Source of the DNA: Prorocentrum cordatum
Lineage: Eukaryota; Sar; Dinophyceae; Prorocentrales; Prorocentraceae
Reading direction: 5' to 3'
Assembly (NCBI GenBank): GCA_963575745.1
Contig: CAUYUJ010018882.1
Coordinates: 347,833 to 411,832 of the forward strand
Length of the DNA: 64,000 bases
The notes under the pieces were generated by a model. That model had not been told where the DNA came from. It worked only from the letters and a program-made list of their open reading frames with translations, and searched no databases. This document shows positions 43,080-54,330 of the stretch, in pieces (positions within the stretch are counted from its first letter, which is position 1; every line of letters starts with the position of its first letter). Both the position numbers and the translations under genes were made by a program.

Positions 43080-43770
43080 ACCATTGTAGGGGCCTGTGAA
43101 GAGGGAGCTTGAAGGGAGTGTTACTTCCAACATCGTTGATGACTCTTTGGTTTACACTGGTCCTCATCCTCCTCCTCCTCCTCCTAATCTTCCCCTCCAT
43201 CCTCCCCCCAATGTTCCCCGAAGTGCTTCCACAAGGGCTGGGGGAACACATGGTCCGATGGCTTGGCAGAGCTCTTGCCATAACGCGGTCGCATGGGCGA
43301 TTCCAAAAGGCAGGGGGCGGCGGTGATTCGCCGTCTGCGTCTTCGATGGAGAGATAGCAGAAAACGGCAGGCACACCGGGAACGGCGCGAGAGCCAGACC
43401 TGGCATGGGCGAGAATACGAGGCCCGAGGGGGAATTAATAAGTGAGGGGGAGGAGGGGATTTCGGTGGGGGAGGAGAGGGGGAGGGCTTCTGCTTGAGGG
43501 GAGGGGGGAAGCGCGCGTAATCTGCCCTGCAACTTCCGCTGCAGACCCAAAGAACCAGGCATCGAGGCCAGCTCTCGGCGTGCGATCTCGTGTTTCCCTA
43601 GGCCTGGTTATGCTCCAATCCTGGTTGCGGTCTCACATCACGACACACACACATTCGATCGATGCCCGAGGCGCTCAGCTGGTCGCGGACGTGCAGGCTT
43701 CGGTGCCGCTGCCGGACGAGGAAAAAGACGTGCTGGTCTCGCCAGTGCCGCCCGTGGGGAAACCGAAAGG
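43080..43770. other. Stretch with no supported gene
   Basis: Contains a CCTCCTCCTC tract (43168-43185) and G-rich tracts (43443-43505). Candidate reading frames have no conserved motif. Confidence 0.4.
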
Positions 43771-43925
43771 TACAGATACTACTACTCTCCTGACCTTCCC
43801 CAGGGTGCGTTCTGACTAGAGTTTCGAGGCGAATCCATCGGTGGCGACGAGGGCCCCCCAGGAGGCCCAAAAGGGGGAAAACGAGGCAAGAGTAGCGATA
43901 CGGGTACCTTCCCAAAAATTAGACG
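43770..43925 (+). repeat. Dispersed ~150-bp repeat, copy 1
   Basis: Shares CAGGGTGCGTTCTGACTAGA, TTTCGAGGCGAATCCATCGG and TGGCGACGAGG with 51213-51360 in the same orientation. Confidence 0.8.
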
Positions 43926-44203
43926 TCAATTTTTTTCAATACGGGGTCCCTGGAAGTCCCGACCATTTCCCCGGGACCGGCCCGGCGAGAGCCCCTCGAT
44001 GCCGAAGACGGCCAAAAACCTCTCGTCATATTTCTTCACGACGCGATCATGTCTGATCCCGCGGGCGCGCCGGCCTCGGCGCAGCGGCCGGTCACGGCCG
44101 CCCTGCGCAGCCGGGGCGGCCGCCGCACGCGCCGACCCCCGCGCGGCCCGAGGTCGCCAGGGTTGCTGGATAGCCAGTCGTCGGAGGGGGGTCCTGGCCA
44201 TGA

Positions 44204-44410
44204 GGGGCCTCCCTGATGGGGTCCGAGTGGATGGGGCCGAGGGATCGCGCCGCATCGGCGATCCATCGCCGATGCGTCGGCTACGTCGGCGATGCATCGC
44301 CAACGTCGGCGTCGAGAACATCAGGCTACACATCGACCCGCATCGGCGATGCATCGGCGATGCAGCGCGATCCTCCGACCCCATCTACTCCGACCCCAAC
44401 TAGGAGGCGT
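44204..44410. mobile_element. ~207-bp foldback MITE, copy 2
   Basis: Inverted ends GGCCTCCCTGATGGGGTCC and (reverse complement of right end) ACGCCTCCTAGTTGGGGTC. The interior has GCATCGGCGATGCATCGG words. It interrupts the spliced-leader retrocopy. Confidence 0.75.
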
Positions 44411-44539
44411 AGTCGTGGTCCTCGAGGGTGAAGCAGCCACAGCAGTGGCGTCCGGGTGGTCGTCCGCACCGCGCGGAAAGCCCATGTCGCCGAGTGAAGC
44501 CTCACCGATTCGGCAAGATCGTCCAGTATCGGCTCGGGG

Positions 44540-44561
44540 CTTGAGCCAAAATGGCTACGGA
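44540..44561 (-). other. Dinoflagellate spliced leader, exact 22-nt match
   Basis: Minus strand 44561-44540 reads T, then CCGTAGCCATTTTGGCTCAA, then G, identical to the conserved dinoflagellate leader (first base variable D). Flanking downstream sequence is CCCCGAGCC, not an intron donor. Confidence 0.95.
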
Positions 44562-44859
44562 ATATCCCTGTGATGCCTTATTTGCCTTGGTCCGCACTCC
44601 CATCGGATATGCAAAAGCAAGCTGGGAGGCAACACCTGGGCTCTTCCTTACTGAGGCTCGCAAGCGTCAAAACTTCGCTCCGCAACACATATCGGCAAAC
44701 AGCCAGTCCATATCCTCCCCGGTATGCGTAAATTCTTGTGTGTGCAGCGTGCACCATCTATCTGGGCGCGGCATGTACTCAACTGACTATTTGTCCATGC
44801 GTCTTCTGGAAACCTCCGGGGAGCTCCCTGAGGCGAAAGATTCCAAATTATGCTTCATG

Positions 44860-45225
44860 ACCCCCCTCGGGAGGCCATCTTGGGGCCGTCTTCAGGGCGT
44901 CGTGGGCCGTCTTCTGGGGGCCCCTGGAGTCCTGGAGCCCTGCAGGGCCGTCCCGGGGCCATCCTGGGGGCCGCTGGGCGCGTCCTGAGGCGGTGTCGGA
45001 GGCCGTCCGAGAGGGCCCAAGACGGCTCCAAGAGCGCCTCGGAGAGCCCAAGATGAGCTCCAAGCTGGCTCAAGATAGCCTACAATGCCTCAAGATGCCT
45101 CCGAAGATGCTCCAAGAGGCCCCAAGATCGCCCCAAGACTCAGACGGCTCCAAGACGCCAAAAAGCTTCCCAAGGAGGCCCAAAGAGGCCAAAATCCATC
45201 AACAACCCAAGGACAACTCGTGATT
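44860..45225. repeat. CCAAGATGGC/GGGGGCC-type repeat
   Basis: First half GGGGCCGTCTTCAGGGC-like, second half CCAAGATGCCTCC-like words, which are reverse-complement related. No gene. Confidence 0.75.
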
Positions 45226-45299
45226 TTTACCTTCTCGCCTTTTCGCTTCCGATGGCCATCCAAGGCCTCAAGATGGCTCCAAGAGCTGAGACATGCTCA

Positions 45300-45955
45300 C
45301 AAACTGGCCCCGAACGGGCCCGTGAAAACACCCCTGGCGGCTCCCCTTCGGGGTGCTGAAACCAGCGCCCCGCCTGAGACATCCTCACAGTCTGCTCTGA
45401 AAGCCAAGGATGTTGGGCATGAAAACGAGCAAACCGCCTGAGACATCCCCAACAACTGGCCGCGAACGGGCCTGTGAAAACACCCCTGGCCGCTCCCCTT
45501 GGGGGCACTGAAACCAGCGCCCCGCCTGAGACATCCTCAAAAGTCTGCTCTGAAAGCCAAGGATGTTGGGCATGAAAACGAGCAAACCGCCTGAGACATC
45601 CCCACAAACTGGCCGCGAACGGGCCCGTGAATACACCCCTGGCGGCTCCAATTGGGGGTGCTGGAACGCCCCGCCTGAGACATCCTCACAATCTGCTCTG
45701 AAAGCAAAGGATGTTGGGCATGAAAACGAGCAAACCGCCTGAGACATCCCCACAAACTGGCCGCGAAGGGGCCCGTGAATACACCCCTGGTGGCTCCCCT
45801 TGGGGGTACTGAAACCAGCGCCCCGCCTTAGACATCCTCACAATCTGCTCTGAAAGCAAAGGATGTTGGGCATGAGAACGAGCAAACCGCCTGAGACATC
45901 CCCACAAACTGGCCGCGAACGGGCCCGTGGAAACACCCCGGCGGCTCCCCTTGCG
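45300..45955. repeat. ~152-bp minisatellite, 4.3 copies
   Basis: Anchor CTGGCCGCGAACGGGCC at 45304, 45456, 45609, 45757 and 45909. Copies are very similar and include AAGGATGTTGGGCATGAAAA and GCCTGAGACATCCTCA. No spacers, so not CRISPR. Confidence 0.95.
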
Positions 45956-46255
45956 AGTCTGAGTATGACTAGGTCTGAGTATGAGTAGGTCTCAGTCCGT
46001 GCGTTGAGTAACTCAGTCTGTGAGAAGGTCTGACTATGTGTAGGCCTGAGTATGAATAAGTTTGTGTATGATCAGGTCTGGGAACGAGTCTGGGTATGAG
46101 TAAGTCTGGGTATGAAGGAGTCGCAGCATGAGTAAGTCTGAGTATGAGTAGGTCTGCATGTTGTGTGTTGAGTAAGTCAGGTCATGATAAGGTATGCGTA
46201 TGAGTAGGTCTGAGTATGAGTAAGTCTGTGTATGAGTAGGTGTGTTCTCTCTGGA
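45956..46255. repeat. GTCTGAGTATGAGTA short repeats
   Basis: Irregular 12-24 bp units of GAGTATGAGTAGGTCTGAG. No gene. Confidence 0.85.
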
Positions 46256-46299
46256 GTGGGCGGCGTCCGAGTAATAACAAGAACCCCATCTTAGGACAT

Positions 46300-46308
46300 A
46301 GGGGATAA

Positions 46309-46343
<35 letters not shown>

Positions 46344-46450
46344 TACCAATGCACATGTATGTATGTATGCATGCATACATGTATGCCTGCATGCATGTCT
46401 GTACGTACGTACATATGTATATATATGTATATATATATATATATGAATAT
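46300..46450. repeat. (GA)n and GTATATATG microsatellites
   Basis: GA tract 46308-46343, then GTATGTATGCATG and TATATATATA to 46448. Confidence 0.9.
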
Positions 46451-46679
46451 ATCAAAATATGTATGGATGATCGGCGACTCATACGACCGAACGCTCTCAA
46501 CCTCAACACACTCCTTCTCTGCCTTCTCATCCTGAAGATCGTGACCATCCTCATTCTTATCCTGAACTATCATAATTCGCCTTACCTTTTCCGTCGTCGC
46601 CACCATCATCAGTAGCATCGTTCTCATCCACGACGAACAGCATCCAACGTGTCACGGTGGGTCAGGCCAGTCCGTCCTC

Positions 46680-46872
46680 CTGGGTGTGAAGAGGCCTCCA
46701 AGAGGCCCCCAAGAGGACCCCAAGCGGCCCCAAGAGGCCTCCCCGAGGCACCCCAGGACGCCACAGTCCCCCAGGACGGCCAAGAGACCCCCAAGACGTC
46801 CCAAGAGGCCTCCAAAAAACCGCCCCATGGGCGTCGGATGGGCTGGTGGGGATGCGCGAAGCGTCTAGAATT
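46680..46872 (+). repeat. 3' fragment of the ~0.88-kb dispersed repeat
   Basis: CCAAGAGGCC-like body ending GGATGGGCTGGTGGGGATG then CGCGAAGCGTCTAGAA, matching the 3' ends at 16401 and 20772. Confidence 0.7.
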
Positions 46873-46937
46873 TGTCAGCCCTACTCGTATCAGAGAACTC
46901 CACCACCCCTAGTGCTGCTAGGAGCTACTAGGACCGC

Positions 46938-48542
46938 ATGGGGGAATCCGGGACCACGCTCAATAACGTTCACGGCGATGAGATCGGGCTCATCACAGAC
47001 GAACTTCTCAACTCTGCAGAGGATGTAGCTGTACCGTGGGTTCGTGTTTCAGCACATGAGTTTACTGGAGCGGGCTTCGCTATCGGACAATTCTACGCGA
47101 GAGAGGGTATCCTTAGGAATAAGCCCCAGCCAGGGCTGACCCTGGAACAACGGACAGAGTTTCATGATCGGCCTTTCCGTGTGTTGTTCATCGACGCCGT
47201 CGGTCCTATCTCACCTCCCTCCGATGGCAACGAGTGGATCTTCCATGACGAGTGTCCTTTTTCAGGGTGGTGCTGGATCCGCGCTTCGCCGCGCGAGGGT
47301 GCTGAGAAGTGGACGCGTTTCTTGATCGAGGACGTCTTCTTCGACGTGTGCGGACTCCCTGCGGCACTCAGGTCAGATCGTGGCAGTGTTTTCACCAGCG
47401 TATTGGCTCGATCTGCCAAGGAATGCTTTGGGGCAGGTTCTGGCCCTCGGCTCCTCGCACCATCCTCAAAGCCTGGGGCACGTGGAAAGGACGCATAAGC
47501 CCATCAACAGAGTCCTCAGCGCACACTGCCGGGACCACCCCCAGGAATATTCCTGGTGGATCAATCGGGGGCGGCCGAAAGGGGGGCGTCCAAGAGGGGG
47601 GGGGCGCAAATCATGGCCGGCAGCATGTGCGCGGCCCAGGGGGGGGCAGGGACGTAAGGAAACAAGAAGCGGCGCCATGAAAGCTGAGGAAATATCATGG
47701 CCCACGCCGTGGTATCCCCCCCTAGTCATCTCCCCCTCTTGGCCGCCCCCGAATCAAACTCGCCCGGTCGGCGACGACGAGCACACCCCGCGCAGACCTT
47801 GCCTGGTGCTCGTTGTGCGAGCCGGTGACCTGTGTGCGGCCGCAGGGCCCCATCCAGAAGCTCTTCGAGAAGCGGCGGGGCACTGGGATCATGGATCGAG
47901 GAGGAGGAGGAGAAAGGAGGAGAAAGGAGGAGGAGAAAGGAGGAGGAAGAAGGAGAAAGGAGGAGGAGAAAGGAGGAGGAGACAGGAGGAGGAGGAGGAG
48001 GAGAAAGGCGGAGGAGAAGGATGAGGAGAAAGGAGCGCGCATATTTGTGCATGCACATTTTTGCACATTTCGTCGTCGGCGGTTTTGGGCCTCCACACGA
48101 GCCTGGAGACCATCCACAACAAGTTCCGCCGTGATCACCTGGATCGATGTCCGACTGGTGAGGGCAGAGCGCTCACACCGGACAGAGCGCTGCTTTGAAG
48201 GTCGGTGGCAGGGTCTTCCTACGGATGCCGCCAGATAAGCCAGGGGACGAAAGAGTTTCGAGGAGGCTCCGGCCGCGATCGCGCTCACAGCTGCTCGAGG
48301 TGGACAAGCTCGTCTCTGTCCAGGCAATCGTGCTGATGGATCCTGACACTCATAGCCGTGAGTTGGGCTTCGCGCGGCCAGTAGCTGTTTCGAAGAACAT
48401 CAAGCACGACATGCACGAGTTATGGGAACCTGTGTCCCGGGGCCCTCTGAGGCTGGAACTCCGCCGGGTGTCCCGGTGTGTGCACGCGAAGGTTACGCAG
48501 CAGAGTGCCACAGGAGCCGTGGTGTTGATGGAGGGTGGCTAG
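46938..48542 (+). pseudogene. Retrotransposon integrase remnant (Ty3-like)
   Basis: 46938-47440: FRVLFIDAVGPISPPSDGNE (first Asp), GLPAALRSDRGSVFTSVL (second Asp, DRG). After a frame shift near 47430: SSHHPQSLGHVERTHKPINR (Glu) and AHCRDHPQEYSWWIN. Together this is a D,D(35)E integrase core. The C-terminal part (about 48195-48542) has KVGGRVFLRMPPDKPGDERV, VDKLVSVQAIVLMDPDTHS and LGFARPVAVSKNIKHD, similar to the SH3/chromodomain-like tail of Ty3 integrases, ending at a stop. A GGAGGA tract at 47895-48020 separates the parts. No RT or LTRs are seen, so it is a fragment. Ty3 versus Ty1 assignment is by impression. Confidence 0.7.
47890..48025. repeat. GGAGAAAGGAGGA microsatellite inside the integrase remnant
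   Basis: Purine-only repeat of GGAGGAGAAA units between core and tail of the integrase remnant; probably a later expansion. Confidence 0.9.
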
Positions 48543-48649
48543 GAGCAGCCGCGCATGGCCACGTGTCGCCTGAAAGACGAAGAGTACAGGTGGCTCGCGT
48601 GAGATCAAGGGGGATGCTGGTGTAAATGCAGTGCCACAGGACATGTATA

Positions 48650-50109
48650 ATTAATCGATCTCACTCTTCTGAGGCACACTTGGCCCAAAGTGGCCACAAC
48701 AAAATGTGGTCCTGATTCTTCGCTAGTCTGGCCGAGAAGAAGGTTAGGGGTGAAGCAAGCAGGACGGCTACCATTTAGGTTGTCACGGACAGAGCCGATC
48801 CTGGAAACGTCCCGCAGGGTATGTTCCACAAAGCGATCCGCCGGAACATGGCTCCAAGCCTAGATGTAGGGACTGGGCTGCCGCTCTCGTCAGCGTGCGC
48901 CACTAAACCTTGCAGCTTGTCCCAGCCGCGCGGCCGATGGACCGGGGGCAATCCACTGCGCGCTCCACTTCGGTCCCCATTTGCTTTTCTTCGCGATCTT
49001 CTCACGCTCGGAGGCCTCGAAGGCCACCAGAGCACTGCAGCACTGTTTGCATCCTGTGGACCCCGAAGAATGTTTTCGGGAGTTTAGCCTTCTACCCAAG
49101 CTGGGTGTGAACGGTTTGTGATGTCACTGCGCTCTTCTGCGCCGCAACAGCAAAGCCTGGGACGGACGAGGATCCGTACCCCGCTCTGCCTCTGGACTCA
49201 CGCGAGTTTGCCGAGAACACATGCGCATTCCAAAGTGTCACACGCGGAGTGCAGCCAAAGCAGCTGAGAAACTGCTGAAACGACCTTTGCGCGCAGGGCC
49301 GATCGCAAAGCATAATGGAGATGGATCACAGGTCCCCTGTCCTGGCATCCCAGAGCACAGGCGTTCAGATATGGCGTCGTGACAGGCGTTCGCGTCAGCG
49401 CCCCCCATCTCCCTCCCCCTCCCGACCCCGCTCCACCCCCTGCTACCTGTCCTGCGGCCCTCACCTCCCCACCCTCACTCCTTTCCCTCCCTACCCTCCC
49501 CTAAGCCAGATCAGGCGTTCGCGGGGCACCGTGACGCAGCGCATCGCGTGGCCGAAACTAACACTCGAGCGTCGCTCATAAAATCATACACAAGAACAAC
49601 GCAGGACCACCGATCACTCATGTGGGTTTATGTTACATACTGATACGGATCACTCGTGTGGGTCGTACGTTCATGTGGGTCACTCATGAGTGTCGTACGC
49701 AACACATGCGAACCGCCAGTCCCAGACATATGAAGGAGCGTTGGGCAATTCGTGTCGTCATGATATTGCGCGTTCATTGCGTTTTGACAGTACCCCCAAT
49801 GGGCTGCGGCCGAAAGAACGACCTACGCCACAATTAATAATTAGCGGCTGTTAACTTCGGCAACAACAAACACTCGGCAACAACAAACACAACCCACGGC
49901 GCAACTCTTGTTGGCGCAATTCACGGATATCGAAATGATGGCGGGTTCCAGAAACCCGGAATCCAAACAAACTCGTATGTCTTGGAAAACAAATACCTGT
50001 TCCCGCTGGCGTGCCCCGGCCTTCCTCCGGCATCCGCCAGCGGAGGCGGCCTCGTTTCTCTTCCGCTGGGAAGAGCGCCTTCGATCCTCGACGGCGAACC
50101 CCTCTCTAG
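48650..50109. other. Stretch with no supported gene
   Basis: No coherent coding or repeat unit beyond a C-rich piece at 49407-49505 and CACTCATGTGGGT duplicates near 49615-49690. Confidence 0.5.
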
Positions 50110-50400
50110 AACGCCTCCTTATGGCGCAACCCATGGCAGGCGCGACCTAGGAAGCAACTCAACGATTGCGCAACCCTTGGCGCAACCAATTGATGGCGCG
50201 GCCCTTGGTGCAACCCATGGATGGCGCGACCTCCGACACGACCCAGTGATGATGCAACCCGTGACGCAACCAATGGACGGCGCAACTTACGATGCGACTG
50301 GATGGCGCAACCTCTGGCGCAGCCCATGGCGCAGCCTATGCCGCAGTCCATGACCTGAGCCACCCATGGCGCAGCCTGTGGCCTGACCTGTGGCCCAGAG
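50110..50400. repeat. ATGGCGCAACCC-type short repeat
   Basis: Irregular 12-30 bp units with CCCATGGATGGCGCGACC and TGGCGCAACC words, about fifteen copies. Confidence 0.85.
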
Positions 50401-50415
50401 TGCTTGACTTAGCTC

Positions 50416-50561
50416 GGGCATGTCCTCCTACAGGCGGATTTCGGGCAACAAACTAAAAGATAGCCAAAACATGTTCAAATATAATCACAATTAGTCGAAA
50501 AAACGTCCCCAGACTATTTTTAGTTTGTTTCTGCATATTCCTCCTGTAGAAGGATATGCCC
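50416..50561. mobile_element. ~146-bp inverted-repeat MITE, copy 1
   Basis: Ends GGGCATGTCCTCCTACAGG and, read from the other end, GGGCATATCCTTCTACAGG. The central part has GTCCCCAGACTATTTTTAG. Related to 54188-54330. Confidence 0.75.
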
Positions 50562-51212
50562 TATGCTTGGCCCATGACGATACTTCGGGGCTGCGCCCGA
50601 ATCGCGCCGGCAATTTTGGTGTGGCGATGGGGCCGAAGCGGCCAGAAATCTTGCGGCTGCCTCCACGGAGGAATTCGGCAGGATCTCGTGATGCGCATGG
50701 GTCGAGTTAAAATATTGGATGACTCGGCCATGCGTTCACAGGCTGGTCCACCGCTTCCGCGAGCACTGCCTTTGACGTTGACACCTGCTTTTCTTTTCTA
50801 GACTCCGCACCCGACGCGCCAGAACGGGACATCTCTGGACATCATGGGGAATCGAAAGATACCATGGAGGAAGACCCAATCTCCCACAAGATAAAGCGAC
50901 AACGCCGTTTTGAACCCCAGCGGAACACAACGCTTCCGCCTCTTCATGATCGGGGGCCAATTTCAGGGCAGCTAGATTTTCGAAACATGATGACGATCCA
51001 GGCAGGCCTAGGCAAATAAGCTAAGTTGGGTGGCGCATTCTCAACTACCCGCCGCCCGCTAGTCCCTGCCATCCTCCCCTGCCCGATTTCCCATCTCCCT
51101 GCCCCACTCCCCCTCCTCTCCCCCTCCCTTCCCCCTGATCCCCATTCACCGCCCCTCCTCCCCCTTCCTCCCTTTCCCCCCTCCTGGCAGGCGCTAACAT
51201 GGATTAGAAGGA
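50562..51212. other. Stretch with no supported gene
   Basis: A C-rich piece at 51060-51185. Otherwise unique-looking sequence with no recognisable exon. Confidence 0.4.
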
Positions 51213-51360
51213 AGATGCTACCCCCCAGACCTCTCCCAGGGTGTGTTCTGAGCAGAATTTCGAGGCGAATCCAACGGTGGCGACGAGGCCGTCCAAAGAG
51301 GCCCCCAAAAGAACAACACGATGCAGAGGTAGCGGTATGGGTACGGCTTCCTCCTCGAAA
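51213..51360 (+). repeat. Dispersed ~150-bp repeat, copy 2
   Basis: Matches 43770-43925: CAGGGTGTGTTCTGAGCAGA, TTTCGAGGCGAATCCAACGG. Confidence 0.8.
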
Positions 51361-52089
51361 GTATGCACAACAATTGCACATATATGAATTAGCCACATGG
51401 ATTAGCGAAGGAGGCGAGGGGGGCCCCGGAGCGACGAGCCGAACGCCATCGACACCGCTGGGCCCCAGCGGCTCGGATGCTACCGCGCACGCCTGGGCGG
51501 TTGGGTCCGGGCACGTAGGCGGGTGCGGGGGAGTAGAGTGGCCCAGGGTCACAAGAATAAATGGACACAAATCCAAGGATTCCCAAGGTGCTTACACATT
51601 TTCTGGATTTTCGCCTCCTCCTCCACTTCCCATACTTTCCTACTTTTTCATGGGAGTCGCATATTGTTTGTGATTGTGTCGATTCTCGCCTTCAGAGGGA
51701 GGAATGGTGGAGGGGGGGGCGAGGAGCCCATGGATCTGCGGCCCGGCAAGGACCTCCTGTGAAACGTGGAGGCGGGGCTTCTACAGGCAGCGCCCAGGGG
51801 GTTGGTCCCCCCAGCCCTTCGACGAAACTGCCTCGATACCTGCGGAGCGCAGGCTGCGTTGCGAAAGTGCTGGCAGTCTGTGAGGCACTGCGATTCTGCC
51901 ATTTATGTTGTAAAACTGAAGTGCCCGATGTATGCACAAAACCCGTGCAATATATTTATAGCAGGATCCGTCGCTGATCCACCTGCCTGGAGAAAAGGGA
52001 GGAGGGGAGCAAGGCTTTCGCATTTCTCCTCTCGTCCCCCGTGTTCCCCTCCTCACCGCCAGCCCTCGCTCCTGCTCATGCCCCCACTC
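51361..52089. other. Stretch with no supported gene
   Basis: Short reading frames only, with no recognisable motif. Confidence 0.4.
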
Positions 52090-53000
52090 CCTCATACCCC
52101 CCCCTCCTCCTCTCCCTCCCACATTTCGTCCTGCTCCGAACCTCGCTCTCGTCCCGCTTCTTCGCTTTCCTCCTCCTCCTCCTCCTCCTCCTCCTCCTCC
52201 TGCTCGTCGTCAGCGTCGCCGTCCTCCTCCTCCTTCTCCCGCTCGTCGTCGTCGTCGTCGTCGTCGTCCTCCTCCTCCTCCTCCTCCTCCCTCCTCGTCG
52301 TCTCCCTCCTCGTCGTCTCCATCCTCCTTCTCCTCCTTCTCCCTCCTCGTCGTCTACCTCCTCCTCCTCCTCCTCCTCCTCCTCCTCCTCCTCCTCCTCC
52401 TCCTCCTCCTCCTCCTCCCTCCTCGTCGTCTCCCTCCTCCCCGTGGGGCCTCACGCGGCCATGCTGCGTGAGGCGCCGGCGGCGCCGCCGCGCGCTGGCT
52501 CCCTCAGGCACGCGCGGGCCCGCCCTCGAGAGAGAGCCGCGCGGCTGCGGCCCGCGCCGTGCGGCGCCGGCGCCCCCTGTCGTCGCTCCTCCGTCCTCCT
52601 CCTCCTCCTCCTCCTCCTCCTCCTCCTCCGACCTCCTCCTCCTGTGTTCTTTTCCTCCTCATCCCCGGTGCCTCTCCCCCCAGCACCTTCTGTCCCTCCT
52701 TCTCGGGACCACCCCTCGCCCTCTCCTCTTGCTCCGCCTCCTCACGCACTTCCTCTTTTCCCCCCTTCCGAAACCATCACCACTATTCTCACCGTCACCA
52801 CCATCACTGTCACCAACATGATCATCCTGCACCTCATGTGCCTCTTCTTCCTCCTCCTCCTCCTCCTCCTCCTCCTCCTCCTCCTCCCTCTCCTTGACCT
52901 GCTCTCTCGCCTTCTCATAGCCCCGCCTTCCACTCTGCTGCTTCTCTTCATCCTCCCCCTTGATTTTTATGTTCCTCCTCCTCCCTCCTCCTACGCCTCC
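52090..53000. repeat. CTC-rich microsatellite cluster
   Basis: Main tracts 52168-52205, 52240-52290, 52350-52420, 52592-52630 and 52845-52885, with interruptions such as CTCGTCGTC. Long Ser/Pro/Leu frames on one strand and Glu/Gly frames on the other are repeat artefacts. Confidence 0.9.
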
Positions 53001-53089
53001 TACTTCTCTCTTCTTCTGATTATCCAGGCCCTCCTCGTTCTCGAGAGCCAGCTAGGGGTGCCCAAGATGCATCCAAGATGTACCGCATA

Positions 53090-54187
53090 GCCTCGACGAG
53101 ATCGCCAGAGACGATATCAACAAGATACATCTTACCCCACGCTGGGCATACCAGCTGGAACAAGTATTGCCTGTGACCATTCGCGCTGCTTGAACAAACA
53201 ACATAACACTTAGTTGGACAACCCCCTTACGCAAAAAACTACATCGCACCCAATATCACGGGATTTGAATTGCGTGCGCCTCTACATAGTTGGTGCGGGG
53301 AGCCCAGCCTAGAACAGCAAGACGCTCAGGGTCAAACCACGTATCAACCAGCCATTGGCAGCGGCTGGGAGGGGTGGGATGTTTTAAAAAAGCAGTTGAG
53401 TTGGCGACTTCGGTATTTTCAAACGTGAACGATCGCCAAAGTATTCATCACACCCGCGCGCATCAATAACAGCATGGAGCAAGGCAACCAACATTGCAAT
53501 CGACTCGGACCTGGCAGCTGACTGCTATAGTCCAGAATGGGAACCTGAAGAAACTACACGATCCTATCCACTAGCGGGCACCGACACGGCCCAAATACCA
53601 CAACTGAGGGCATTTCGAGATGGCCCCCGAAAAGCCGAAGCCATAGCCAACAACGGCAAAAATGACAATGGCCTGAGGGCCCAGTGGACTACCGTGTTTG
53701 GGAGGGGTGGATGTGGGGGGGAGACACTCTGGATCATATACCAACCCTGAATACCAAAGTCGATGTGCTCGTAAAATTCTCACGCCTGCAGTCCGTGCGA
53801 ACAACGGTCTTCCCATGGAGCAGCGCAACTGGAGTCCAGATGGCACAGCGCAACCTGCATCCACAAGTGTGTATCCACGTGGCGAGCACTCCGAACACGA
53901 TTCCACCGACCCGGTCAACAGAGCACGAATACACTTGCTCGGATGTCGCCCCAGACACGAAACGGGCCCCCCTCGGCCCGGACGCAGCCGGCAGACACGG
54001 AGAGGGGAAGGGGAAGCGAGGGGGGGACGGGAGGGGGGAGGCCTCAGCGGGGGGCGGGGGCGTTCTCGCTCTCTGCCCCCCCCCCCCCTCCTCTCGCCTC
54101 CGGCAAAAGAAGGTTTGCCCTCTCAACCTTCGCGAGCAACGCCTTCGAGGATGGGGCAGCCCCATGTGCCCCACCCTACTCTTAAGT
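53090..54187. other. Stretch with no supported gene
   Basis: Non-repetitive to about 53980, then G-rich (54005-54062) and C-rich. No conserved coding recognised. Confidence 0.4.
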
Positions 54188-54330
54188 CGGGCGTGTCCCC
54201 CTGCAGCGGGATTTTTGGGCGAAGAAACAACTCAAAAATACCCCCCACATGAGCAAAAATAGTCAAAACACTGTCCCCAGACTATTGTTTGACTATTTTT
54301 GAATGATCCCCCTGTAGAGGGACAGGGCCG
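54188..54330. mobile_element. ~143-bp inverted-repeat MITE, copy 2
   Basis: Ends GGGCGTGTCCCCCTGCAGC and, from the other side, CGGCCCTGTCCCTCTACAGG. The central GTCCCCAGACTATT is shared with copy 1. Confidence 0.7.

Larger units (their letters stand above)
43930..44561 (-). pseudogene. Retroposed, trans-spliced mRNA copy with intact spliced leader
   Basis: Begins at its 5' end with the full 22-nt leader (44540-44561). After 54 bases there is an ATG at 44485 opening MGFPRGADDHPDATAVAASP. Reading stops within the foldback element inserted at 44204-44410. Beyond that element protein-like sequence resumes (for example SDDWLSSNPGDLGPRGGRRV and KKYDERFLAVFGIEGLSPG), ending near a short A-rich run at 43934-43942 that may be a decayed poly(A). 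The leader is not followed by GT, so this is not a leader RNA gene; a reverse-transcribed, reinserted mRNA is the simplest reading. The parent gene is unknown. Confidence 0.6.

Noticed and set aside
44540-44561. Spliced-leader RNA gene
   Set aside because: The leader is not followed by a GT donor or an Sm-like site, but by CCCCGAGCC and a protein-like frame.
45300-45955. CRISPR-like regular repeat
   Set aside because: The 152-bp units are contiguous with no unique spacers; the setting is eukaryotic.
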